64,000 bases of DNA from Clitopilus passeckerianus (taxonomy: Eukaryota > Basidiomycota > Agaricomycetes > Agaricales > Entolomataceae): contig CALYLX010000126.1 of the NCBI GenBank assembly GCA_944990035.1, positions 682,001-746,000 of the forward strand, given 5' to 3'. Shown piece by piece: positions 11,909 to 25,164 of the stretch. How positions within the stretch are numbered: position 1 is the stretch's first letter; each line of letters begins with the position of its first letter. The position numbers were made by a program, and so were the translations under genes. The notes under the pieces were generated by a model. It did not search any database and had not been told where the DNA came from. It saw only the letters and a program-made list of their open reading frames with translations.

Positions 11909-13193
11909 ATGAAACGCACCGCAGAAACGATAGACATGTTTATAAAACGTCCAAAGCTCGCTCCCATATCACCCAACCTCACATCCTCAGAGAATCGTAC
12001 GTGGTATCCAGCTTCGTATCAAGTGGAGCAGTCGCCTGGAGGGATCTTCAAACAAGGATTATTGGCAGATGGTGTACGCGCTACTCTGCAGGTCTATTTA
12101 TCGTCGACCCTAACAATCCGGAATAGAGCAAGTACCCTACTATCAGCCAGCTGACCGAGGGCGCAATCTCCCATGTTATTGGTGTCGTCACCGATACTTC
12201 ACTTCCAACCGTATCTAGAGGAGGAGGTAGATATTTTCAAGAGCGCTGACAAACTCTTGCTGTAGACAATGACTGGCATATCAGTATCACGATTCTTGAC
12301 CAAAGCAACGCAGGCCCCGACAGCTTCGTACTTAAGGGGTTCAAGATCAACTTCTTTGCCTTCCACAAGGAGTGGCTTCCTCAACCCAAAGTTGGAGATG
12401 TCTTGATTGCCCGGAAAATCAAGGTAGGTGGTAGTGGTTTCGTTACATCCTTAAAACGCTCAAGGTTGTGTTAAGATAACGAGTCACTGCGGCACAAATA
12501 TCGGCACTGGTTATAAACATCAAGCATTATGGGCCATCTATTTGCCTGAAACGAAGCAGATTAGCCATGGCGATAGAGAGAATGCTCCCCAAGCGCGCGA
12601 TCTTGCAAACGGCAGAGGCCACATATTTTCACCGTTCTACGAGAAGGCTGGTGCCCCTACCAAGCTTTATTGTGCCCAGTTATACAGTTGGTGGCGGACA
12701 GAACAGGAGCGCAATTCTAGCACAAAACCGACATGGATTCGGCGGACACATTGCCTTATAAGCGAAATCAGCCCCGACAAGGAACCAAGCGGATATTTCG
12801 ATTGTACTGTCGAGGTGAGATGGTTTTTTTGCATCGGACTTCCAGTTCTAAGGACAGCCCCAGATCTTGAAAACACAAGAGAACTCCAACCCAGACGTTT
12901 TCTCTTTGTTCGTTACCGACTACACCAGCAACAAAGAGCTCCCCACCTATAATGACAGCTGGTGCAAGGAATCTCTACGCCAATCCATCCTTAGGATTGA
13001 ATGCTGGGATGCAGCTAGAAAGGCTGCCTCCGACATGCAAGCTGGGGAGTTCTACTTCATCAAGAACGCTCGAGCCATGGTCTCAAAGGATGGCTACACG
13101 CAAGGGAAGCTTCAGGAAGTCAAGTGGTCTAAACTGGATTTGCCTAGTGATGAATGGGATACCCACTTTCAGGAATTGAAACAGTTAGCATAG
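11909..13193 (+). CDS. Short POT1 paralogue with only OB1-OB2, 363 aa, intact
   Basis: Exons 11909-12073, 12127-12226, 12266-12423, 12476-12814, 12864-13193; sum 1,092 nt, no stop. The four introns lie at the same positions and phases as in the OB1-OB2 part of the upstream POT1 gene, so this is a tandem duplicate. It starts with MKR as the long copy does but joins almost at once to the OB1 entry (GLLADG), lacking the N-terminal domain and linker, and ends after OB2, lacking the second OB2-like fold and zinc domain. OB1 (GFKINFFAFHKEWLPQPKVGDVLIARKIK, here split by family alignment) and OB2 (YFDCTVEI, LFVTDYT) keep the long copy's motifs. At 13250-13280, after the stop, a weak echo of the next exon (CGCAAGAAG) may remain. 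It should be able to bind DNA but not to recruit partners through the missing C-terminal part (inference). Confidence 0.85.
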
Positions 13194-13600
13194 GTTCATA
13201 GGAACTCAGACGCACAATCTATCTCACCTCAATTTATAGCCGCAAGAAGTTGGTACTCAATGCCTAGGGAAGAAGTCCAGTTTGGCTATCAGAACTGGAC
13301 CTTTTGAGGAATCCCCAGCCTGAAATACGGCAATTGTTATGCTCAATTCAACTTCTCCTTGGTTCGAATGGCTTTTTGAAATGCCAGGACTCTGATTATG
13401 TGGGATGAGAGCGCGGGCCGCCTCCTCTTCTTGACGGTTGAGGGTAAACCTGTGACCCGACCAAGACCGAGTGCGAAATCATACCCCCAAACAGCAATGG
13501 ACCCATCATTTTGATACCTCGTCTTCTCTGCTTCAAACCGAAATTACATTACTGACGACTATGTACTTACTCACCCTCTCCTCGCAACAGTTTTCTATCC
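13194..13600. other. 3' flank of short POT1 gene, degraded
   Basis: About 400 bp with no supported reading frame. The first 90 bp may be a decayed remnant of the duplicated downstream POT1 exon; the rest shows nothing I can name. Confidence 0.4.
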
Positions 13601-14258
13601 ATGTATTTATGGCGGCAGTTTTCGTCAAGTATTCCTAGGTTAGTTTCGGGCAAAAATCGTGGGTGTGGTCCTTGGTTTGGTGTAGCCGAGGTCTGGTTCA
13701 GGTACCGTTTTCCCGACCATCAATCTCCCACGCCCCTTTTGGCCATTCACGATCGAAAAGCGGTGGCGAGTCGGCAGCAACATATGAAGTCCATTATTGT
13801 TACAAACAAACCTCAACCTACTCATTGTACTCAAAGCAATAATATATGAGCTATAATACTTATTTTTAGCTAGTGAAAAGTTTTCCGTACACCAGGGACA
13901 TGAGGCTGTCCTTCTGGATGAGCAAAAGCACGCGCCCTTACACGGGGGCGGATCAATTTGCGCTCAAAACTCTGGACAAGTAAGATTTCCTTTCATGGAA
14001 CAAATCATTCCGAAAAGTACTCGACGACCATTCATGAATATATCTCAGAACAATTTGATCAACTTCGTGCCATTCAGGTCATTGTAGACCATGTCAGCGG
14101 CCGTGAGAAACTGACGGCCGGGCAAACCAAACCTGACCCAAACCCTGACCAAACCCGAACCAGACCTTGGCTGTGCCAAAACCACGCACCACGCCCGCGA
14201 TTTTTGTCCGGAACTGGCTTAGGAATAATTGACGAAATCTGCCGTCATATGTATTTAC
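13601..14258. mobile_element. Inverted-repeat element, about 660 bp, decayed by transitions
   Basis: Arm 1 (about 13601-13735) and the reverse complement of arm 2 (about 14090-14258) align over more than 100 bases, for example ttcgtcaaNtattccta and caaaaatcgNgggNgtggt. Nearly all mismatches are C/T or G/A, several at CpG sites, as expected for a methylated or mutated repeat. Arm 2 has extra short GGTTTGG-like repeats. The 350 bp between the arms has no coding frame. This suggests a non-autonomous transposon or a folded-back repeat; I cannot see a clean target-site duplication. It lies between the short POT1 gene and the first kexin gene. Confidence 0.6.
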
Positions 14259-14465
14259 TACCATACCAGCTTCAAGTAACTTCATTTTCCTCTTCCTTGA
14301 TTCGCGAGTGTGTTCCAGCACAGCAACAAATGCGCCATGTTGTCAAGCTTCACCGTTTCACCGTCTGATGAACACCATCAGAAACTGATGAGCCCCCAAC
14401 GCGACGCCCTTTTCAACGGCTGAGGCCAGCTCATGCTGCTCTCGTTTCTTCTTCTTTCAAGAACG

Positions 14466-17206
14466 ATGCGATTCCTTTACACGCTGGTCGTACTCCTACT
14501 CGCAAACAAGTCCGTTCTTGGGGCTGCGCCCATGAAGAGGTCATACCACACCCACGACTACTATGTCGTGGAACATGACCCGAAGGCCCACTCAGGTGCA
14601 TCGCTGGCCGATGTTGCGCGCTCTCTTGGAGTAGAAGTGGTTGAACGAGCTGGAGAGCTTGAAAACCACTGGGTAGTGCGGGCGGAGAAACCTCTCGTCG
14701 ACCTCGCTTCTCGAGGGGAGACCAGCAGAGCAACGGATCCTGTTCTGGATAGGTTCGAAACTATGCGTGGTAGAGCCGCATCTCATCTGGCGTCTCGCTC
14801 AGAAGACGGCTCGGACGCCCATCGTGTTGTTTCTGCCGTCAAGCTTCTTTCAAGGCAGGAACTTCACCAACGCCACAAACGTGCTCCTCCCCCCCTCCGC
14901 CCACCTCCGGGTTCCGCTAGCGCGGTTGCAAAACAGTTCCAAATGCAGGATCCTTTGTTTTCTCAACAATGGCATATCGTGAATGAAGAGAATCCCGAGC
15001 ACATGATGAACGTGGTCCCTGTCTGGGAGATGGGGATTACTGGCAAAGGTGTTATCTCAACAGTTGTGGACGACGGTCTCGACTACACCAGCGAAGATCT
15101 TGCTCAGAACTTTGTGAGCCCGCACAACTCATATGTATCAAAACGATCACTGACCTCTACTTGCAGTCTCCCGAGAATTCATGGGATTTTAACGACCACG
15201 AACCTCTTCCGTATCCCAAGAGGTCTCATGATCGCCATGGCACCCGCTGCGCCGGTCAAATTGCTGCAGGCAAGAACAAGGCCTGCGGTGTTGGAATTGC
15301 CTACGATTCCAAGATTGCTGGCGTCCGCATCCTTTCTGCCCCAATCAGCGACGTGGACGAAGCTATTGCACTCAATTATGGCTTCCAAAACGTCTCAATC
15401 TACAGCTGCAGTTGGGGACCGCCGGATAACGGCAGAGCATTGGGGGCACCGAACCATCTCATCAAGAAGGCTGTACTCAACGGTATCAATAACGGCCGAG
15501 ATGGCAAAGGATCAATCTTTGTATTTGCGAGCGGCAATGGTGGTCACCACGAGGACCAATGCAACTACGACGGCTACACCAACAGCATCTACTCCGTCAC
15601 CGTTGCTGCTGTTGATTACAAGGGCCAGCACCCGTACTACTCAGAGACTTGTGCTGCAAACATGGTTGTCGCATACAGCTCCGGGCAAGGCCAACATATC
15701 GTAAGCAATTTTGTAACCATCTATCTGAGCTCTCACACATTCTCGATAGGTCACTACGGACAAGGGCACCAACCAGTGCACAGATCATCACGGTGGAACA
15801 TCTGCAGCTGCTCCGAATGCAGCCGGTGTCTTCGCCCTCGCCGTTCAAGCTCGGTAAGTAATCATTTTACAAAGACTCTAGCCGCGTCTCACCGAGCTTT
15901 GTGCAGCCCTGACCTTACATGGAGAGATATTCAATACTTGACCATGGAAACTGCCAAGATGATCAATCCCGAAGATCCTGACTGGGAAACAACCGCCGCT
16001 GGCCGCAAATACAGTTACAAATACGGCTACGGCGTTCTTGACGCCTACAAGTTCGTCACTGCTGCCCAGAAGTGGAAGCTCGTCAAGCCCCAGACATGGT
16101 TGGAGACCAAAGCCCTTCAGCTTGAGGGTGGCAAGATGGATCATTCTAAACACTACTCTGGTGGCCAACACATTGGACCTGAGGGTGTCACTAGCAAATT
16201 CACCATCACCAAGGAAATGCTCGCTGAGAACAACTTCGAGGCTCTCGAGCACATTAATATCCAAGTCTGGATTGATCATACCAGGCGTGGTGATGTCGAA
16301 GTTGAGCTAATTAGTCCCACCGGCGTCAAGAGTATCCTCGGCAAGAAGAGATCTGGCGATGACGCCCACACTGGCTTCCCAGGCTGGGTGTTCATGACTG
16401 TCAAGCATTGGTGAGTTCCCCACAACAAAATTACGGAGTAGTTCCTAATTTCTTCAACCTGTAGGGGCGAGAATCCTGTTGGAGACTGGACCATCAGAGT
16501 CACCGACCAGACTTCTCCGGATGAGAGTGGCAAGTTCCTCGGCTGGCGTATGAAATTCTGGGGAAGCACCATCGACCCCTCCAAAGCCGAGAAGTACGAA
16601 CTGCCTCTCGTTGATAATGTCCTCCCTCCCGTCCAAGACCCTTATCGCCCGGCCCTTGACATCCCTAACACTACCAAGGAGCACCCCAAGCCAACTGCTT
16701 TCCTGACTGAGACCCATCGTCCGACAGCCACTGCAGCTAAGACCGCTGAGCACCCCCTCGTTCACTCTGCGACCCCCTCTCTACCCGCACCAACCAGCGT
16801 TAACACGTTCTTGGCTGATGTCACCAACACTGTCAAGGCACACAAGCCCTTTTTTGGAGGCATCGCACTCATCTGCGTAGTCAGCGTCGTCGCTGGTATT
16901 GTCTTCTGGAGACAACGAAGGAAGCACCTCCAGCAGTACGAGACTCTTGAGGAGAACCCTCAAATGGCCTCGCTAGCGCCCAACGATACGGAACACCTGG
17001 GCGTCAGCCCAGGCAGACACCCTTCCGAACGTGCCTCCGTTGGTCTGGGATTCCATTCCAGTTTCCTTGACGATGAGGATCTTTCTACTGCAGGAGTAGC
17101 CTCAGCCGCACCACCTCGTTATCGCGACGAGCCTGAGGATCCCCCACCACCTATGCCTACGTCAAGCAGGTTGCCACCTCCCGAAATTCGAGTGACCGGT
17201 TCATAG
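14466..17206 (+). CDS. Kexin-type proprotein convertase, copy A (843 aa)
   Basis: Exons 14466-15113, 15167-15700, 15750-15853, 15907-16410, 16465-17206. A Golgi subtilase that cuts secreted precursors after Lys-Arg. Signal peptide (MRFLYTLVVLLLANKSVLG), prodomain with a likely autocleavage site after RHKR near residue 140, catalytic Asp about 202 (VDDGLDYTSEDL), His about 240 (HGTRCAG), Asn about 340 (ASGNGG), Ser about 412 (HGGTSAAAPNAAG). The P domain (GDWTIRV, GWRMKFWGSTIDP) is followed by a Thr/Pro stalk, one TM segment (GGIALICVVSVVAGIVFW) and an acidic tail with FLDDED. An in-frame ATG at 14433 is an alternative start but gives a poorer signal sequence. It is the tandem partner of copy B; five-exon layout is the same. 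All catalytic residues present, so probably active. Confidence 0.92.
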
Positions 17207-17347
17207 TTCACACCTGACCACAAATTCCGGAGCACCATAAATACTGATTGTACCTTCGATCATACGGCTACTAATATAATAACATGCTGAGCATTCAACA
17301 ACTGAAAACCCAAGTTTATACTCGTGCGCAAGCGAACTTTGTGATTG

Positions 17348-18784
17348 CTAGAGACGGTTGATAGCACCCATTTGCGTGTCTGATTTGACAATTGAGATCC
17401 TTTGTGAAGACTTGATAAAGAACACACTGACCTGAACCAGGGGGAGACGCTTCATTCACAACTCTCGCAATGGCATCGAAAACTGAAGCATCATCCCGCT
17501 TGTGTTGTGCGTATAGACCGCTCGCTAATGCGTAGATAGGTCCAGGGTGGTTGAAGTTGAGAGCATACTTTTCCAGCTCTGTGAGTTCCGTTCGTGTACG
17601 GACACATTTATCAGGTGCTGCTGCATACTCGACAGCTTACTTCGGCTGCAGCGCTGGATCAGCCATGAAGGACCGCATTGCAGGAGATAGGCCCAGATCG
17701 TGGTCCTGGTCCTGGTAATCGTGAAGCTTGGCTATTGCTTGTAGCTCGAAGGGTCCATACACGGAGGCGAAAGATGGCGGGTTGCTCGCGCCTGACCATG
17801 CAGAGTAAGGGTAAAGGTTCGAAGTATGGGTCATGCCGAGTGCAATTTCGGCATCTAGGGGTCCTCCTCCAAGCGGAGCAATATAGAAGGTGGACGAAGA
17901 CGTGAAGCGCTGTTGGATCAAAGGATCGTGAAGTTCGGAGAGGCTGTAACGTTCCATGATAGTCTTGGATTGGGGCAGAATTGCACCGATGTAATGTACG
18001 ATGGTGTGGTCGAGGGGAAACTCCTTCCAAGGATGCTGACTAGAAGGTGGAATTGAGATTTCTGTCGAAGTTATGTCAACTTAGGAAACATTCTTTCTGG
18101 TAGGTATTCACCTCATAATCAGCAGTGTCAACAAGGACACTTCCAACCTGAAGAATAACATTGTGTATGTCCGACTGGATGTTCTTATTTCTTATGACAA
18201 TCTCGGTGGCATCCTGAGTCAACCAGCCATTCGGGAGGGCAGGGTCAATGTCCAAATCAGCAAAGAGGTAGTCCTGGCTGGAAGCATTCTGGCAGTATAA
18301 CCTTCGTCTCGAGCTATAGCCATGGCCCGGTGGGATGGCAAGACGAAGACGCCCGGATGGCCGTAGAATATTCCAAAAACATCCATGCCGGCTCGAACAT
18401 CGTTTAGTATGATCTACAAACAGATCATTAGCGGAAAATTGACCGGAAGCAATGGTGGTCATACCTCACTCATTTGAACATAGGTTTCGTACCGGCTCTT
18501 GTCCTTGCCATAGAAGCGACTCAGGTCGGAGTAGTTTCCTCGACTGTTGTCCTGGATGAACGCACTGGTGACTGGGTCAGCCACGGCATAGTAGACTTTA
18601 TCCGCTTCTTTGATATGTGAAAGACTCTCAAGGGTGATATTTTTGATACCTGCAATTCCTGATCCTGCAATTATGAGGGTGCCATTTTTCAGTGGTTTGT
18701 CTGCCAATTCTGGGGTAGCAGCAACTGCCTGGAAGAGGTTGATGCTAGATAAGCAAGAACAGAGCAGATAGACAGCCAGTTCAT
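17348..18784 (-). pseudogene. Borosin-type peptide N-methyltransferase homologue, apparently disrupted
   Basis: Fungal borosins fuse a SAM-dependent tetrapyrrole-methylase domain to a C-terminal core peptide that is alpha-N-methylated. Matching blocks: [103 protein letters not shown] and a final LTELEKYAL region. Likely exons 18784 (start unsure)-18465, 18413-18112, 18035-17432, 17379-17348. Defects: no ATG in frame with exon 1 (the ATG at 18784, which would give a signal-like leader, needs one added base near 18728; another at 18836 needs an extra intron); about ten bases missing near 18278-18285 at the SAM-site loop after RMLP; an in-frame TAA at 17637-17639 inside the conserved C-terminal part; and no Val/Ile/Gly-rich core at either possible C-terminus. 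Probably a relic, though some breaks may be assembly errors. Confidence 0.68.
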
Positions 18785-18836
18785 TTTTGACCGCCGGAGA
18801 ACCTCAGTAATGCTGGGTAACCCTCTGTGTAGGCAT

Positions 18837-19233
18837 TTCCATACGGGTGCAAAAGCTGATTCGTGCCTGAGGCAGCCAGTGTGATGCCCTCAGGCCTGAA
18901 GCTGGGATTTCTGCAGGTGAAACGACATCTTCGTGTCTCTATTTCCTGAGGTTATTGGCTGCAGCTATACGCAGCACGCTGGAATATCTCGAGTGGGCAT
19001 CGCGACAATGTTGCTCTTCGGCATCGCTATTCGGAGCGACACGACCACCAATTTGCGGGCATCGACACGTGACACAACGACCATACTGCGCTCTTGACAT
19101 TTGGCATCTGTAGCAAAGCTTCGAATAGCGAGGTGGCAGAGGTGGACCCCGTTATCCGCTCGAGACCACAGACGACCACGCTCTTTTCCACCTAGACGGT
19201 GCTGTCGCTCTCGAAGCAGCCTCTTTTGCAAGT
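18837..19233. other. Spacer between borosin-like gene and kexin B
   Basis: About 400 bp between divergent genes, so likely promoter for both. No motif stands out. Confidence 0.5.
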
Positions 19234-22052
19234 ATGAGACTGTCATGGACTCTTCTCATTCCCTTACTGGCTCAACATTCGGTATTGGGCGTTACCCCGG
19301 CAAAACGCTCGTATCATAGCCATAATTATTATGTGCTAGAACACATACCAACCCAGTATGCCTCACTTAAAGACTGTGCCCACGCCTTAGGGGTTGAAAT
19401 TGTGGAACAAGTTGGGGAACTCGACAATCTATGGCTTGTCAGAGCACCAATACCGGACCTCAGCTCAAGAAGTAGCGACTTCGATCCTATCATTGAAAGA
19501 TACAACGTATTACACAGGAGGGTGCAGAGTACTTCCTCCGACCTTTCATTACGCTCGGACGAAGACTTGAAGGCACGAAATGTCGCCTCATCAATCAAAT
19601 ACCTCTCCCGACAAGTCCTCCGCCAACGAGCAAAGCGCGCACCGCCGCCATTGCGACAAGAGGGGACTCCTTCTGCGAAAATCGCTTCACAGTTCGGGAT
19701 TGAGGACCCTATGTTCACTCAACAATGGCACCTCGTTAACGACGAGTTCCCAGAACATACCATGGACGTTCCCCGTGTCTGGGAAATGGGCTACACGGGA
19801 AAGGGTATCATATCTTCGCTTGTTGACGATGGATTGGATTATACCAGTGAAGATCTCAAAGACAACTTTGTGAGTCGTATTTTTTCAGACCTCCTGTACA
19901 GCCAACTGACAGCCATCAAGGATGCCGACGATTCTTACGACTTCAATGACCATGAACCGTTGCCGACTCCCAAAAAATTTGACGATCACCATGGTACTCG
20001 ATGCGCAGGCCAAATCGCCGCCGGAAAGAACAAGGCCTGTGGTATTGGTATCGCCTACGAATCCAAAGTCGCCGGAGTTCGCATTCTCTCCGGTCCGATC
20101 TCGGATGTCGACGAAGCTGCAGCTCTCAACTATGGATATCACAACGTATCTATCTACAGCTGCAGTTGGGGACCACCGGACAATGGCCAGTCAATGGAAG
20201 GTCCTGGTTACCTCATCAGAAAGGCTGTCGTGAACGGCATCAATAATGGAAGGAATGGCAAAGGATCCATCTTCGTATTTGCCAGCGGAAATGGGGCGGC
20301 TAATGGAGATCAGTGCAACTTCGATGGATATACGAATAGTATCTATTCGGTGACTGTGTCCGCTGTGGACTACAAGGGACTCCACCCTTACTATTCAGAA
20401 CCCTGCGCTGCGAATATGGTCGTAGCTTACAGCTCTGGTAGTGGGAAGCATATTGTGAGTATCTTCTCCGTCTTCCAGTCTTAAAATTGACATCTTCTGA
20501 TGTAGGTAACCACTGACAAGGGTCAAAATGAATGTACTGTCTCGCATGGAGGAACTTCAGCTGCCGCGCCGAACGCTGTTGGTGTGTTTGCACTTGCGTT
20601 AGAAGCAAGGTATGTTGCCCGAACTCCGCAAGTATGAACTCTCCCTCATCATAGTTACAGACCTGACCTGAGTTGGCGAGACATACAACACATTTGCGTA
20701 CAAACTGCTCGCATGATCAACCCTAACGATCCTGATTGGGAGAAGATGGCTTCAGGCCGAATGTACAGCTACAAATACGGCTTTGGCGTTCTCGACGCTT
20801 ATGCCTATGTCAAGGCTGCAGAGACCTGGAAATTGGTCAAACCTCAAGCCTGGTTCGAAACACCTGCTATTCAATTCAACAATGGCACGATGCTTCACGA
20901 TGCCGTCTATGAAGGCGGCCAACCCATTCCTAAGGAAGGCATCACCAGCAAAATGACCATCACCGATGAGATGCTGAAGCAGAACAACTTCGAATCACTT
21001 GAACATATCAATGTCAGAGTTTGGATTCAACATACTACTCGTGGTGATGTCGAGATCGAGATTACCAGTCCCAGTGGTGTGAAGAGTGTTCTTGCCAAGA
21101 AACGAGTTGGCGATAGGGATAAGTCTGGTTATCCCGGTTGGAGATTCATGTCCGTTAAGCATTGGTAAGTAATCAGGGCTCACAGCGAAATGATATCCTC
21201 ATCCAATTTTAGGGGAGAAAATCCAGTTGGCGACTGGACAATTCACGTCTCCGATTTTAGTGAAGATAAAGTAGTTCCCAGCAATGGTTCTTTCCTCGGT
21301 TGGAACATGGTGTTTTGGGGCTCTACAATCGACCCTGCTCAAGCAAGGAAATTTGAAGTTCCTCTCGTTGACAATGTTCTCCCAGTCCATCTTGAACCTC
21401 CCCCACCGCCCCTCCCTACAACCACCAAACAGTTGACAAAACCAACTGCCCATCTACCTGGTGACCATGGCTCCGCACCTGGAGAGAACTCAAAGCCAGC
21501 ATTCTCTTCAGCCGGTACAGGTCCCACGGCAACACCTACACCTCACCCAACAGCTGATGAGGTTGGTTCCCTGGCATGGCCAACCTTGTATCCAGCCAGA
21601 AATGGTTCTTTGGTGCAATCGGCGCAGTCGCCGCCTTCGGTATTGGAATGGGCGTCTTCTTCTGGCGCAGGCGTAAAGCTCGATTGGCAAACTACTCATC
21701 ACTACCCGCTGGTGATGACATGTCAATGAGCGCCCTCATCACTGGTCACCGCTCCACTGTTCCAGTCAACGCATCCCGACCGACCAGAGAACTTTACGAT
21801 GCCTTTGGGGAGGTCTCGGATGACGACGATGATTTCGGCCCTCATCCAGCTGACCGAGTCTCGAAGGGCATCGGGTTCCATTCCGGCTTTTTGGACGACG
21901 ATGAGCCATCTACTGCAGGGGGAGGAACCACAGCACGGTATCGCGACGAGCCAGAAACTCCCAATGTACCAAAGCCTCAGCAGCCAGCAGCGAGATCAGT
22001 GAGCCCTAGCGGAAGTGGGACAGATAGTTGGGAGCACGCTTCATCATCTTGA
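19234..22052 (+). CDS. Kexin-type proprotein convertase, copy B (about 872 aa, one apparent 1-nt frameshift)
   Basis: Exons 19234-19869, 19921-20454, 20506-20609, 20661-21164, 21213-22052; introns at the same places as in copy A. Signal peptide (MRLSWTLLIPLLAQHSVLG), prodomain ending near RAKR, catalytic Asp about 198, His about 236, Ser about 408, all in intact motifs (VDDGLDYTSEDL, HGTRCAG, HGGTSAAAPNAVG). P domain, Pro/Thr stalk, TM (GAIGAVAAFGIGMGVFFW) and tail with FLDDDEPSTAGG. The frame shifts in the stalk at the C run 21569-21571; one added base makes the exons 2,619 nt and joins stalk to TM. Without it the protein would end at 21729 before the TM and be secreted. Copies A and B are clearly a tandem duplication now separated by the borosin-like gene. 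Confidence 0.88.
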
Positions 22053-22271
22053 AGGGTCTTGATTAGAGTGACATAGGTTCACGTGTACATCTTGGGTTCT
22101 AATACATTCCTTTATACCCCAAAGCTTTAACGATCGAAACTGGATGAAAAATAATATTAACGATAGCATTGCCTTGAGAGCATGAGGACCAAAAACTACA
22201 AAGAATACATGATATATCTGCAAAATATACAGGTGCTGGTAACAGCTTTAATGGCAACCAGAGAAGCACGA

Positions 22272-25024
<2,753 letters not shown>

Positions 25025-25164
25025 TGTGCAGAGAAAGTTGAAAGTGAAAGACGCGTAGTCGGAGTCTGAACCTGCTTGTTCGCGTTGTCGGTCACGGTCC
25101 TCTGTTGATCCCGCTAAGTCCAAATTGCCCAGTCCTTCAACAACCTTTTATCATTGCATGCAAC
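25025..25164. promoter_or_regulatory. 140 bp bidirectional promoter of MCM7 and DNMT1-type gene, with MluI cell-cycle box
   Basis: Start codons at 25024 (minus) and 25165 (plus). ACGCGT at 25051-25056 is the MCB element bound by MBF (Mbp1/Swi6) to drive G1/S genes in fungi. Both flanking genes act in S phase, so shared cell-cycle control is a reasonable inference. Confidence 0.65.

Noticed and set aside
13590..14270. Telomere-like repeats next to POT1 (GGTTTGG/GGGTTTGGGTC)
   Set aside because: Only a few irregular units within one arm of the inverted repeat, not a telomeric TTAGGG array.
18700..18784. A secreted borosin with a classical signal peptide from ATG 18784
   Set aside because: Kept only as a possibility: it needs one added base near 18728, and a SAM-dependent enzyme in the secretory pathway would be unexpected.
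20191..20608. Minus-strand frames inside kexin B
   Set aside because: Shadows of highly conserved catalytic exons.
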